From: an uncultured Eubacteriales bacterium
Lineage (GTDB): Bacteria > Bacillota > Clostridia > Christensenellales > Aristaeellaceae
Direction of reading: 5' to 3'
NCBI GenBank assembly: GCA_900553265.1
Contig: USDD01000053.1
Span: 1 to 18,993 of the forward strand
Length of the DNA stretch: 18,993 bases
Shown here piece after piece: positions 1 through 7,939 of the stretch. The notes under the pieces are model-generated. The model was not told where the DNA came from. It saw only the letters and a list, made by a program, of their open reading frames with translations, and ran no database searches. Positions within the stretch are counted from its first letter, which is position 1; each line of letters opens with the position of its first letter. The position numbers and the translations under genes were made by a program.

Positions 1-155
1 ACCGTCACGTTGGCCGTACCTCCGCGCATCTCCGGCCCGTAGGAAGGCATCCACGTCACCTCGAAATCCTGCATCACGCCGGAGTAAGCGAGAATCTTTC
101 CCATCGAGAGGACGCCCTGTCCTCCGAATCCTGCAATAATTAACGTCTCTTTCAT
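1..155 (-). CDS. 2-oxoacid:ferredoxin oxidoreductase, gamma subunit (partial)
   Basis: Fifty-one codons are visible before the frame leaves the left edge, so the C-terminal two thirds are missing. The protein starts MKETLIIAGFGGQGVLSMGK, the typical N-terminus of the gamma domain of pyruvate/2-oxoacid:ferredoxin oxidoreductases, with the GxGGQGV glycine-rich loop, followed by the family's SYGPEMRGGTANV stretch. In this enzyme class the gamma domain contacts the thiamine-diphosphate subunits and completes a cytoplasmic complex that oxidatively decarboxylates a 2-oxoacid to an acyl-CoA and reduces ferredoxin. The gene follows the beta subunit by 11 bases in the same direction, in the order alpha-beta-gamma, so it is the distal gene of one operon. 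The exact substrate (branched-chain 2-oxoacid or 2-oxoglutarate) cannot be read from this fragment. Confidence 0.88.
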   Translation of the reverse strand, partial: MKETLIIAGFGGQGVLSMGKILAYSGVMQDFEVTWMPSYGPEMRGGTANVT

Positions 156-166
156 ACCCTTGGATC

Positions 167-928
167 TTACTCGTTAGACTTGATGTCGCCCAACGGATAG
201 TAGGGCAGCATGTTCTGCGCGAGCCACTCGTTGGCCGCCACGGGCGACATCTTCCAGCCGCTGTTGCACGTCGAAACGACCTCCACGAGCGAGAACCCCT
301 TGCCTGCCATGGCCGTCTCGAACGCCTTGCGCAGAGCTCGCTTGCATTTGCGGACGTTGGCCGGCGTGTGGACGCTCTGGCGCGTGATGTAGGCCGTACC
401 GTCGAGGTGCGCCATCATCTCGGCGATCTTGTAGGGGTAGCCGTTCAGGCGCGGGTCACGGCCGTAGGGCGTCGTCGCGGTCTTCATACCCAGCAGGGTA
501 GTCGGGGCCATCTGGCCGCCCGTCATGCCGTAAATGGCGTTGTTGATATAGATCGCCACGACGTTCTCGCCGCGTGCGGCCGCATGGATCGACTCCGCCG
601 TGCCGATGGCCGACAGGTCGCCGTCGCCCTGGTAGGTGAAGACCAGGTTGCCGGGATAGAGCCTCTTCACGGCCGTAGCTACGGCCAGGGCGCGTCCGTG
701 GGCGGCCTCGATCCAGTCGATGTCGATATAATTGTATGCGAATACGGAGCAGCCCACGGGCGAAACGCCTACGGTCTTTTCCGCGAAGCCCATCTCCTCG
801 ATGACCTCGGCGATCAGTTTATGTACCGTACCATGACTGCAGCCGGGGCAGTAGTGCATGACGTTGTCGGTAATGAGCTTCGGTTTCGCGTAAACCAGGT
901 TTTCGTTTTTGATTTCAACCTCTGCCAT
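167..928 (-). CDS. 2-oxoacid:ferredoxin oxidoreductase, beta (thiamine-diphosphate-binding) subunit
   Basis: Complete 253-residue protein, the usual size for this subunit. The N-terminal YCPGCSHG segment (near residue 27) is the conserved CPGC motif of the family. The thiamine-diphosphate/Mg motif is visible as GDGD near residue 101, closed by the INNAIYGMTGGQ segment about 28 residues later. It binds the cofactor that decarboxylates the 2-oxoacid in the cytoplasm. The alpha subunit's stop codon lies 5 bases upstream and the gamma start 11 bases downstream, so the three are one operon. The start is preceded by AAAAAGTAAAGGCT: A-rich with no clear AGGAGG site, unlike every gene right of 1,430. 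VorB-type alpha neighbours suggest a branched-chain or general 2-oxoacid enzyme. Bacteroidota origin is my inference. Confidence 0.93.
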   Translation of the reverse strand: MAEVEIKNENLVYAKPKLITDNVMHYCPGCSHGTVHKLIAEVIEEMGFAEKTVGVSPVGCSVFAYNYIDIDWIEAAHGRALAVATAVKRLYPGNLVFTYQGDGDLSAIGTAESIHAAARGENVVAIYINNAIYGMTGGQMAPTTLLGMKTATTPYGRDPRLNGYPYKIAEMMAHLDGTAYITRQSVHTPANVRKCKRALRKAFETAMAGKGFSLVEVVSTCNSGWKMSPVAANEWLAQNMLPYYPLGDIKSNE

Positions 929-933
929 AGCCT

Positions 934-1428
934 TTACTTTTTAATCAGTTTTTCCTTGAGCGCCGCGAGCACTTCGTCGGGCGCGAACATCATACCGCCC
1001 TGACGGCCGAAATGCTCGACGGGAGCTACGCCGTTCACGGCCAGCCGCACGTCCTCGACCATCTGGCCGGCATTGAGCTCGGCGGAAAGGAAGCCTTTGA
1101 CACCGCGCGCGGCCAGTTCGGCAAGCGGCTTCTTGGGGAAAGGATAGAGCGTGATCGGCCGCAGCAGGCCGACCTTCAGCCCTTCGGCGCGCGCCATCTC
1201 GACCGTGGCCGAGCAGATACGGGCCGACGAACCGAACGCCACGATCACGTAATCCGCATCGTCGCAGCCGATCTCCTCATAACGCACCTCGTTCTCTTCG
1301 AGCGCCTTGTATTTCTCCTGCAGGCGCTTGTTGATGATCTCCATCTTCTCGGACTGCAACTCCAACGACGTCACGATATTGCGCTTGCGGTCGGCAGGCT
1401 TGCCGTAGGTAGCCCACGAGCGGCACTC
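934..1428 (-). pseudogene. vorB: VorB-type alpha subunit of 2-oxoacid:ferredoxin oxidoreductase, C-terminal part only
   Basis: The last ~163 codons of a frame that begins as PheT at 3756. From about RSWATYGKPADRKRN onward the protein matches the C-terminal third of VorB/KorA-type alpha subunits: a linker, then the transketolase-C-like domain with VIVAFGSSARICSATVEMA and VGLLRPITLYPFPKK, ending VEHFGRQGGMMFAPDEVL. A whole subunit is about 360 residues, so roughly 200 N-terminal residues (the pyrimidine-binding domain) are absent and replaced by PheT. The beta and gamma genes follow directly, as expected in an intact operon. I read this as the true 3' end of vorB from another organism, cut at the assembly join; a real gene fusion is much less likely. 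Substrate class is uncertain. Confidence 0.85.
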
Positions 1429-1449
1429 GGCAGCGATCTCTTCGTCGGT
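1411..1449. other. Junction between two unrelated gene segments (probable assembly chimera)
   Basis: Reading the minus strand, residues TDEEIAA (about 770-776 of the fused frame) are the end of recognisable PheT FDX-ACB sequence, and SWATYGKP (780-787) is recognisable VorB. The change occurs within some 10 codons, with no linker, stop or promoter between. Start-region style also changes: A-rich and SD-poor on the left, strong GGAGG sites on the right. The exact breakpoint cannot be fixed because a short stretch (GAGATCGCTGCCGAG on minus) could belong to either side. Confidence 0.85.
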
Positions 1450-3756
1450 CAGCGTGCGGTCGGGCGCGCGGAAGGACATGGCGTAGGCCACGGACTTTCT
1501 GCCCGCGCCCAGCTTTTCGCCGCGATAGATGTCGAACAGCCTGACCTCCTCGAGGTTCTTCGCCGCCTTGCGGATGGTCTCGAGCATCGTGCCCGCGCCC
1601 ACGGACTCGTCCACAACCACGGCCAGATCGCGCGTGACCGCCGGGAACCTGGGCAGCGGCTTCACGCCGTAGAAGGGCTTCTCCATCGGGCGCAGCGCGT
1701 CCAGATCCACCTCAGCCACGTACACGCGCTTGTCGATGCCGAAGCGCTCGGCCACGTCGGGATGAATCTCGCCCAGCGTCGCCAGCTTCACGCCGTCGGC
1801 GGTGAGCACGGCCTTGCGGCCCGGATGGTAATAGCCGTCGCCGTCGGCGGTCACTTCGGCCTTCACGCCGAACTTGGCCAGCAGCCAGACCACCGCGTTC
1901 TTCACGGCGTAGAAATCCGCGCCATCGCCGAACATGCCGATGCACAGCGCGCTCTTCTCCGTGGGCAGCTCGCCCGGGCCCGCCGGAGCAAAGGTCTTGC
2001 TCAGCTCGAACAGCCTGCCCTCGGCCACGCCGCGGTTCAGGTTGGCCGCCATGGTGTTGAGCATGGACGGCGCCAGCGACGTGCGCATCACCGACGTATC
2101 CTCGCCCAGCGGATTGCGGATGACCACGGTATTCAGCCGTGCGTCGTCGTCGGCAAGACCCAGCGCCTCGATCCATCTGGGGCTGATGAAGGAATAGTTC
2201 AGAATTTCGAACATGCCCATGCCCACGGCCGCGTCCTTCACGCGATCATTGAAGATCATCTTCTCGCTGCGATAGCCGGGCATGGTCACGGCGTTCATCA
2301 GCGTGGACGGAATGTGGTCGTAGCCGTACATGCGCAGAATCTCCTCGGCCACGTCCGCGTCGGTCTCCATATCCTGACGGAAAGAGGGAATCTCGCAGGT
2401 CAGCACGCCTCCCACAAGCGTCGTGTCGATGTACAGGCGGTTAAGGATGTCCTCCATCTCCTCGCCGGAGACCTCCACGCCGTTGCGGCGGCAGATGCGC
2501 GCGACCTCCGCCTCAATGGTGCGGGGCGCGATGGGCTCGGGATACTCGTCGTACACGCCGGGAACCACTTCGCCGCACTCCAGCATGTTCACCAGCATGC
2601 AGGCGCGCTCCAGCGCCTCGCGGCAGCCGTCGGGGTTGACGCCCTTCTCAAAGCGGCCCGAGGCCTCGGTGCGCACGCCCAGACGGCGCGCGGTTACGCG
2701 GTTGTTGGCGCGCTCGAAGGCGGCGGACTCAAACAGTACGCTGGCGGTGTCGCCCACAATCTCGGACTCCTCGCCGCCCATGATGCCGGCCAGACCCGTG
2801 GCGTTGTCCGCGTCGGCGATGACCAGCATGGTCTCGTCCAGCACGTGCTCCTTGCCGTCCAGCGTGGTCAGCTTCTCGCCCGGGCGCGCCTTGCGCACCA
2901 CAATGGTCTGATCCTTCACCTTGGACAGGTCGAAGGCGTGCATCGGCTGACCGGTCTCCAGCATGACGAAGTTGGTGATGTCCACGATGTTGTTGATGGG
3001 GCGCACGCCCGCACCGTAGAGGTATTCGCGCATCCATTTCGGCGACGGGCCGATCCTGACGTTGCGGATGACGCGCGCGCAGTAGCGGCGGCAGGCCTCG
3101 TGATCCTCCACGCGCACGGTGGCGTAATCCTCGAAGCGGCCCTCTCCCTTCTCCTCGACCTCGATCTCCGGCATGACAAAGTGCTCGCTCAGCACGGCGG
3201 AGCTCTCGCGCGCCAGTCCCCAGACGCTCAGGCAGTCGGGACGGTTGGCCAGAATCTCAAAATCGATCACGCTGTCGCCGAGGCCGAAGACCTCCTTCAC
3301 GTCCGTGCCGGGGGCGACGTCCTCGAAAATCTCGATGATGCCCTCGTCGCCGATGTGGGGGTACAGTCCCGCGGGAACGTCCAGCTCGGGGCCGGAGCAC
3401 AGCATGCCGTTGGAAACCTCGCCGCGCATCTTGCCCTTCTTGATCTTCACGCCGCCCGGCAGGTGCGCGCCGTCCAGCGCCGCCGCCACGCGCATACCCG
3501 CATGGACGTTAGGCGCGCCGCAGACGATCTGGATGGGCTCCTCGCCGCCCACGTCCACCATGCACACATGCAGATGGTCGGAGTTGGGATGATCCACGCA
3601 GGAGACGACATAGCCCACGACCACGTTGTCGAACTGCTCGCCGGTCTGGGTCACGTCCTCCACCGCGGTGCCGGTCATGACCATCTTCGCGGCGTACTCC
3701 TCCGGGGACTGCTTAATATCCACGTATTCCTTCAGCCATTTCATCGGAACCTTCAT
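1429..3756 (-). CDS. pheT: Phenylalanine--tRNA ligase beta subunit, 3'-truncated at the junction
   Basis: About 776 residues of PheT, which with PheS charges tRNA-Phe as an alpha2-beta2 enzyme in the cytoplasm. Domains in order: N-terminal MKVPMKWLKEYVDI; OB-fold tRNA-binding domain (about 40-150, with HPNSDHLHVC and IVCGAPNV); B3/B4 editing domain (about 210-390, with NRPDCLSVWGLARE before it and HAFDL within); B5 domain (about 400-475); catalytic-like core (about 480-690); then an FDX-ACB anticodon-binding domain beginning near PRFPAVTRDLAVVV (about 700). That last domain stops after TDEEI, lacking the final helix and strand (some 25-35 residues), where the frame continues into VorB sequence. 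The start ATG is 20 bases after the pheS stop, with an AAGGGG site. It is the second gene of the T-box-controlled pheST operon. The truncation of an essential gene is best explained by misassembly. Confidence 0.93.
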
Positions 3757-3776
3757 TTTTGCACAATCCCCTTTCC

Positions 3777-4799
3777 TCAGCGATACTGCGACAGGAAGCG
3801 CAGGTCGTCCTCATAAAGATAACGCAGATTCGGAATGTTGTATTTCAGCAGAGTCATGCGCTCCACGCCCATGCCGAAGGCGAAGCCGGAGTACTTCCTG
3901 GAGTCGATGCCGCACATCTCCAGCACCTTCGGGTTGACCATGCCCGCGCCCAGAACCTCGATCCAGCCGGTGCCCTTGCACATGCGGCAGCCCTCGCCCT
4001 TGCAGTTGGCGCAGGTCAGATCGACCTCGGCCGACGGCTCGGTGAACGGGAAGAAGGACGGGCGGAAGCGGGTGCGGATGCCCTCGCCGTACATCTGGCG
4101 GGCGAACTCGTCCAACGTGCCCTTCAGGTCGCCCATGGTGATGTTCTCGTCGATGACCAGGCCCTCCATCTGATGGAACACCGGCGAATGGGTCGCGTCC
4201 GCCTCGTCGGCGCGATACACGCGGCCGGGGCAGATGATGCGGATCGGCGGCTTGCGCGTGGTCATGATGCGGGCCTGCACCGGCGAGGTGTGGGTGCGCA
4301 GCACGATGTTGTCGTCCACATAGAACGTATCCTGCGCGTCGCGGGCCGGGTGGTTCTTCGGCAGGTTCAGAAGCTCAAAGTTGTAGTGGTCATACTCGAC
4401 CTCCGGGCCCTCGACCACCTCGTAGCCCATGCCCACGAAGATGTCGATCATCTTGTTCAGCGCGATATTCATCGGATGCAGCGAACCGGCGCTGCGCTCC
4501 GGGCCGGGCAGTGTCACGTCCAGCGCCTCCGCGGCGAGGCGTTCTTCCTTCTCCTTCGCCTTCAGCTCGGCGGAGCGCTTCTCCAGCGCCTCCTCCAGCG
4601 CCTGACGCACGTCGTTGACCAGCTGGCCGACTCTCGGCCGCTCCTCGGCGGGCAGCTTGCCCATGCCGCGCAGCAGTCCGGTCAGCTCGCCCTTCTTGCC
4701 CAGCACGCCGACGCGAATCTGCTCCAGCTTCGAGGAAGCCTTGGCCTCGGCCATTTCCTTCAGCACGCGCTCGCGAATTTCCTGCAAAGTCTTTTCCAT
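3777..4799 (-). CDS. pheS: Phenylalanine--tRNA ligase alpha subunit
   Basis: Complete 340-residue class II aminoacyl-tRNA synthetase subunit holding the active site for Phe-tRNA formation. Residues 1 to ~85 form the N-terminal coiled coil that binds tRNA (EIRERVLKEMAEAK onward). The catalytic domain shows motif 1 around HPMNIALNKMIDIFVGMGYE, motif 2 as GRVYRADEADATHSPVFHQMEG, and motif 3 as FGMGVERMTLLKY near the C-terminus, which ends FLSQYR. A CxxC...CxxC knuckle (CANCKGEGCRMCKGTG) sits before motif 3, as in many Firmicutes PheS. The start has AAGGAG nine bases upstream. The upstream leader is a T-box with a UUC specifier, so expression rises when uncharged tRNA-Phe accumulates. pheT follows after 20 bases. 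Confidence 0.97.
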   Translation of the reverse strand: MEKTLQEIRERVLKEMAEAKASSKLEQIRVGVLGKKGELTGLLRGMGKLPAEERPRVGQLVNDVRQALEEALEKRSAELKAKEKEERLAAEALDVTLPGPERSAGSLHPMNIALNKMIDIFVGMGYEVVEGPEVEYDHYNFELLNLPKNHPARDAQDTFYVDDNIVLRTHTSPVQARIMTTRKPPIRIICPGRVYRADEADATHSPVFHQMEGLVIDENITMGDLKGTLDEFARQMYGEGIRTRFRPSFFPFTEPSAEVDLTCANCKGEGCRMCKGTGWIEVLGAGMVNPKVLEMCGIDSRKYSGFAFGMGVERMTLLKYNIPNLRYLYEDDLRFLSQYR

Positions 4800-4855
4800 T
4801 GCGTTCTTCTCCTTCCGACGGTTCTCGTCTCACCGGGGCGCCGCCGCTATTTTGC

Positions 4856-4892
4856 AAAACAAAAAGCTCCGCCCCTTCTTCAGGGGCGAAGC
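4856..4892 (-). terminator. T-box-controlled intrinsic terminator upstream of pheS
   Basis: In minus-strand RNA, GCUUCGCCCC pairs with GGGGCGGAGC (one G-U pair) around a UGAAGAA loop, followed by UUUUUGUUUU. It lies directly after the T-box sequence and 57 bases upstream of pheS, the right place for the terminator half of a T-box switch. Confidence 0.9.
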
Positions 4893-5113
4893 ATAGCTCC
4901 GCTGTACCACCCAGTTTCGCCGAGATCGCTCTCAGCCTCTCATCCATATAACGGAGATGAACCCGTCCGCGCCTACTGAAACCAGCATCGTTCAGCGCGG
5001 AAGCTCCGGAGTGAACTTCGCCCTTTCCTCGCCCTGCTGCGCTTTCAGCCGGCGGCGCAGCTCTCTTTGAGGTCGAGATATGAAAGAGGTACTCTCTCCA
5101 TCGTCGCCAAGTG
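4856..5113 (-). ncRNA. T-box leader of pheST (Phe-specific)
   Basis: On the minus strand the leader starts just below the -10 box at 5120-5125 and ends in a terminator ahead of pheS. Stem I contains GAGAGAGTA (about 5088-5099) and a candidate specifier TTC followed by A at 5013-5015, the Phe codon, matching the downstream gene. The highly conserved T-box sequence TGGGTGGTACAGC lies at 4901-4913 and can pair to form the antiterminator with the NCCA end of uncharged tRNA-Phe. It is followed by the competing intrinsic terminator at 4866-4892. The mechanism is established for Firmicutes aminoacyl-tRNA synthetase operons; the specifier assignment here is by eye without folding. Confidence 0.9.
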
Positions 5114-5119
5114 CTTTTC

Positions 5120-5149
5120 ATTATACCACGCTCCCGGCGCTTCTTGCAA
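5120..5149 (-). promoter_or_regulatory. Promoter of the pheST T-box transcript
   Basis: On the minus strand, TTGCAA (5144-5149), an 18-base spacer, then a perfect TATAAT (5120-5125), about 7 bases before the inferred start of the T-box leader. The -35 has the TTGC-- form shared with several other promoters here. Confidence 0.75.
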
Positions 5150-5230
5150 GCGCGCGGCGCAAATTAACCGAAGTTTTTCAGTTTTTGCCGCCTTTTCATT
5201 TATTTTTCCATTCAGATTTTCTCAAACCCA

Positions 5231-5259
5231 TTGACAGCGCCGGAAAATGGGATTATCCT
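5231..5259 (+). promoter_or_regulatory. Promoter of the malic enzyme gene
   Basis: Consensus TTGACA at 5231-5236, 17-base spacer, TATCCT at 5254-5259. Predicted start near 5266, giving a leader of about 70 bases with no riboswitch that I can recognise. It diverges from the pheST promoter some 80 bases away; nothing else coding is visible between them. Confidence 0.7.
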
Positions 5260-5337
5260 TATCATAGGTTGGGTGAGTATGTCCATGGCATGCCGCCTGC
5301 CGACAATATGTACAAATTGGAACGGAGGTACTTCCCC

Positions 5338-6513
5338 ATGAATTATGCAGAGGAATCCCTGAAGAAGCATGCTGAATGGCGCGGCAAGATCGAAATCGTC
5401 TGTCGTGCGCCCGTTGCCACCAAGGATGATCTTTCTCTGGCCTATACGCCCGGCGTTGCGCAGCCCTGCCTGGAGATCCAGAAGGACATCAGCAAGAGCT
5501 ACGACCTGACCCGCCGCTGGAACACCTGCCTGGTCGTGACCGACGGCACCGCGGTGCTCGGTCTGGGCGACATCGGCCCCGAGGCCGGTATGCCCGTCAT
5601 GGAGGGCAAGTGCGTGCTGTTCAAGGCCTTCGGCGACGTGGACGCGTTCCCGATCTGCATCAAGTCCAAGGACGTGGATGAGATCGTCAACACCGTGTAC
5701 ATGATCTCCGGCAGCTGCGGCGGCGTGAACCTTGAGGACATCGCCGCGCCCCGCTGCTTCGAAATCGAAGAGAAGCTCAAGGCCAAGTGCGACATTCCGA
5801 TCTTCCACGACGATCAGCACGGCACCGCCATCATCACGCTGGCCGGCCTCATCAACGCGCTGAAGGTCGTCGGCAAGACCAAGGAGCAGATCAAGGTCGT
5901 CGTCAACGGCGCGGGCGCCGCCGCCACCGCCATCACCAAGCTGCTGGTGAACTACGGCATCACGAACGTCATCATGTGCGACCGCGCGGGCGCCATCTAC
6001 GACGGCCGCACCGACCACATGAACCCCTACAAGGAGGAAATGGCCAAGAAGACCAATCCCGAGAAGCTCTCCGGCAAGCTGGCGGACGTGCTCGTGGGCG
6101 CGGACGTGTTCATCGGCGTTTCCGCTCCGAAGATGCTCACCACCGAGATGGTCAAGACCATGAACAAGGACGCCATCGTGTTCGCCTGCGCGAACCCGAC
6201 CCCCGAAATCTTCCCCGACGAGGCGAAGGCGGGCGGCGCGCGCGTGGTCTCCACCGGCCGCAGCGACTATCCGAACCAGATCAACAACGTTCTGGCCTTC
6301 CCCGCCATCTTCCGCGGCGCCTTCGACGTGCGCGCCAGCGAGATCAACGAGGAAATGAAGATCGCCGCCGCCTACGCGCTGGCCAACCTCATCTCCGACG
6401 ACGAGCTGAACGAGGAGTACATCATCCCCGCTCCGTTCGATCCCCGCGTCAAGGAAGCCGTGTCCAAGGCCGTCGCTCAGGCCGCCCGCGACACCGGCGT
6501 TGCCCGCATCTGA
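5338..6513 (+). CDS. NAD(P)-dependent malic enzyme (oxaloacetate-decarboxylating type)
   Basis: Complete 391-residue protein, normal for the short bacterial malic enzymes, which oxidatively decarboxylate malate to pyruvate and CO2 in the cytoplasm. The N-terminal malic domain shows YTPGVAQPC (catalytic Tyr), TDGTAVLGLGDIG, and GKCVLFKAFGDVDAFPI with the catalytic Lys. Metal ligands are in EDIAAPRCFEIEE and FHDDQHGTA. The Rossmann domain has the dinucleotide loop GAGAAATA, with Asp in MCDRAG after the second strand, which favours NAD over NADP (inference). ACANPTPEIFPDEA is also characteristic. The start is chosen at the ATG nine bases after GGAGG; upstream in-frame codons lack a ribosome site. 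It is a single-gene unit with its own promoter and a strong terminator. It could feed pyruvate and reducing power to fermentation. Confidence 0.96.
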   Translation: MNYAEESLKKHAEWRGKIEIVCRAPVATKDDLSLAYTPGVAQPCLEIQKDISKSYDLTRRWNTCLVVTDGTAVLGLGDIGPEAGMPVMEGKCVLFKAFGDVDAFPICIKSKDVDEIVNTVYMISGSCGGVNLEDIAAPRCFEIEEKLKAKCDIPIFHDDQHGTAIITLAGLINALKVVGKTKEQIKVVVNGAGAAATAITKLLVNYGITNVIMCDRAGAIYDGRTDHMNPYKEEMAKKTNPEKLSGKLADVLVGADVFIGVSAPKMLTTEMVKTMNKDAIVFACANPTPEIFPDEAKAGGARVVSTGRSDYPNQINNVLAFPAIFRGAFDVRASEINEEMKIAAAYALANLISDDELNEEYIIPAPFDPRVKEAVSKAVAQAARDTGVARI

Positions 6514-6530
6514 TTTCCTGCAGGATGCAA

Positions 6531-6569
6531 TGGGAGCCATGGACAAAAGTCCATGGCTCCCAATTTTTT
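6531..6569 (+). terminator. Intrinsic terminator of the malic enzyme gene
   Basis: Perfect 14-base-pair stem TGGGAGCCATGGAC / GTCCATGGCTCCCA around an AAAA loop (6531-6562), followed by ATTTTTTC. It starts 17 bases after the stop codon. Confidence 0.95.
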
Positions 6570-6580
6570 CAGACAAAGTG

Positions 6581-6604
6581 AGAGACCGGAACGCTCCGGT
6601 CTCT
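6581..6604. terminator. Hairpin between the convergent malic enzyme and ftsZ genes
   Basis: Ten-base-pair stem AGAGACCGGA / TCCGGTCTCT with loop ACGC, 10 bases beyond the ftsZ stop. The minus-strand tail (CACTTTGTCTG) is poor in T, so termination of ftsZ may also use the inverted hairpin at 6531-6562. On plus the tail is pyrimidine-rich with TTTTT. Probably a shared, bidirectional termination region. Confidence 0.7.
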
Positions 6605-6614
6605 CTTCTCATTT

Positions 6615-7892
6615 TTACTTGTCGGACTTCTTCTTCATGAAGCTCGGCACGTCAGGCGTGAAGCCGCGGCGCGGCTGAGAGCGGCTGTCCTCGTAGTCAT
6701 CCTGATACACGCGCGTGCGGCGCTGGGGCTGCGGCGCGGCAGGACGGCGCTCGGTGGAGCGGCGCTCGGGCTGATAGGGCTCGTCGCTCTCGCGGACGGG
6801 CACGGTCGTGCGCGGACGGCGCTCGAAGATGGGCGAGACGTTGCGGCCCTCGTCGTAGTCGCGCTCGACGCTCTCGCGGCGGGGCTCCGCCGGAGCCTCC
6901 TCGCGCTCGGAGAAGGAGGGCGTGCTCGGCTTGGACTGGGCGAAGGGCGTCTTTTCGAAGCCCGTGGCGATGACGGTGATCTTGACCTCGTCCTTGAGGT
7001 TCTCGTCGATGCCCGCGCCAAAGATGATGTTGGCCTCGGGATCGGCCGCCGCGGTGATGAGCTGCGCCGCCTCGTTGATGTCGATGATGGAGGTGTCCGG
7101 GCCGCCGGTGATGTTGATCAGCACCGCGCGCGCGCCGTCGATGGACGTCTCGAGCATCGGGCTGGAGATGGCCTGCTTGGCCGCGTCCACCATGCGGTTT
7201 TCGCCCTTGCCGAGGCCGATGCCCATGTGAGCCAGACCGCGGCTCTGCATGACCGTGCGCACGTCGGCGAAGTCCAGATTGATCATCGCCGGCACCGCGA
7301 TCAGGTCGGAGATGCCCTGAATGCCCTGGCGGAGCGTGTCGTCCGCAATGCGGAAGGCCTCGGTCATGGTGGTTCCCTTGGTCACGACGGACAGCAGCCG
7401 GTCGTTGGGAACGACCACCAGCGTGTCCACGTTCGCCTTCAGGCGCTCGATGCCGGACTCGGCGTTCTTCATGCGCTGACGGCCCTCGAAGAGGAAGGGC
7501 TTCGAGACCACGCCGATGGTGAGAATGCCCATGTCCCGAGCGATCTCGGCGATCACGGGAGCCGCACCGGTGCCGGTACCGCCGCCCATACCGCAGGTGA
7601 TGAACACGAGGTCGGAGCCCTTGATGGTGTTGGAAATCTCCTCGCGGCTCTCCTCCGCCGCGCGCTGGCCCACATCGGGATTCGCGCCCGCGCCCAAGCC
7701 CTTGGTCAGCTTGTCGCCGATCTGAATCTTGGTGGGCGCCTTGGACAGCGCCAGCGCCTGGCTGTCGGTATTGATGGCGATGAAATCCACGCCCTGAAGC
7801 TGCGCGTCTACCATGCGGTTAACCGCGTTGGTGCCCGCTCCGCCGACGCCGACGACTTTAATAGCGGCAAAATTGTTATTGTTGTTTTCCAT
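6615..7892 (-). CDS. ftsZ: Cell division protein FtsZ
   Basis: Tubulin-like GTPase of 425 residues that assembles the Z-ring at midcell. The nucleotide domain begins IKVVGVGGAGTNAVNRM, with the tubulin signature GGGTGTG at residues 103-109 and the NTDSQAL loop at 41-47. The C-terminal GTPase-activating domain contains NLDFADVRTVM with the T7-loop aspartates. From about 315 to 410 runs an Arg/Glu/Pro-rich, probably disordered linker, followed by the conserved tail TPDVPSFMKKK that binds FtsA and other anchors. The chosen ATG has GGAG six bases upstream; a GTG five codons earlier (7907) with its own AGGGGG site is an alternative. It lies 47 bases downstream of ftsA and shares its transcript. 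Confidence 0.97.
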   Translation of the reverse strand: MENNNNNFAAIKVVGVGGAGTNAVNRMVDAQLQGVDFIAINTDSQALALSKAPTKIQIGDKLTKGLGAGANPDVGQRAAEESREEISNTIKGSDLVFITCGMGGGTGTGAAPVIAEIARDMGILTIGVVSKPFLFEGRQRMKNAESGIERLKANVDTLVVVPNDRLLSVVTKGTTMTEAFRIADDTLRQGIQGISDLIAVPAMINLDFADVRTVMQSRGLAHMGIGLGKGENRMVDAAKQAISSPMLETSIDGARAVLINITGGPDTSIIDINEAAQLITAAADPEANIIFGAGIDENLKDEVKITVIATGFEKTPFAQSKPSTPSFSEREEAPAEPRRESVERDYDEGRNVSPIFERRPRTTVPVRESDEPYQPERRSTERRPAAPQPQRRTRVYQDDYEDSRSQPRRGFTPDVPSFMKKKSDK

Positions 7893-7939
7893 TTCGATCT
7901 CCAGCACAAGGCATCCCCCTCGTTCATGTATTATGGTCG

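Noticed and set aside
1012..3816. Very long open frame on plus, antisense to pheT
   Set aside because: Low-complexity His/Ala/Arg/Val-rich translation without family features; it exists because the GC-rich codons of pheT leave few stops on the other strand.
5260..5337. Possible riboswitch in the malic enzyme leader
   Set aside because: The leader is about 70 bases with no conserved riboswitch sequence or terminator-like hairpin before the ribosome site.
5212..6612. Long minus-strand frame opposite the malic enzyme
   Set aside because: Asp/Gly/Val/His-rich shadow of a well-supported gene, with no recognisable domain.
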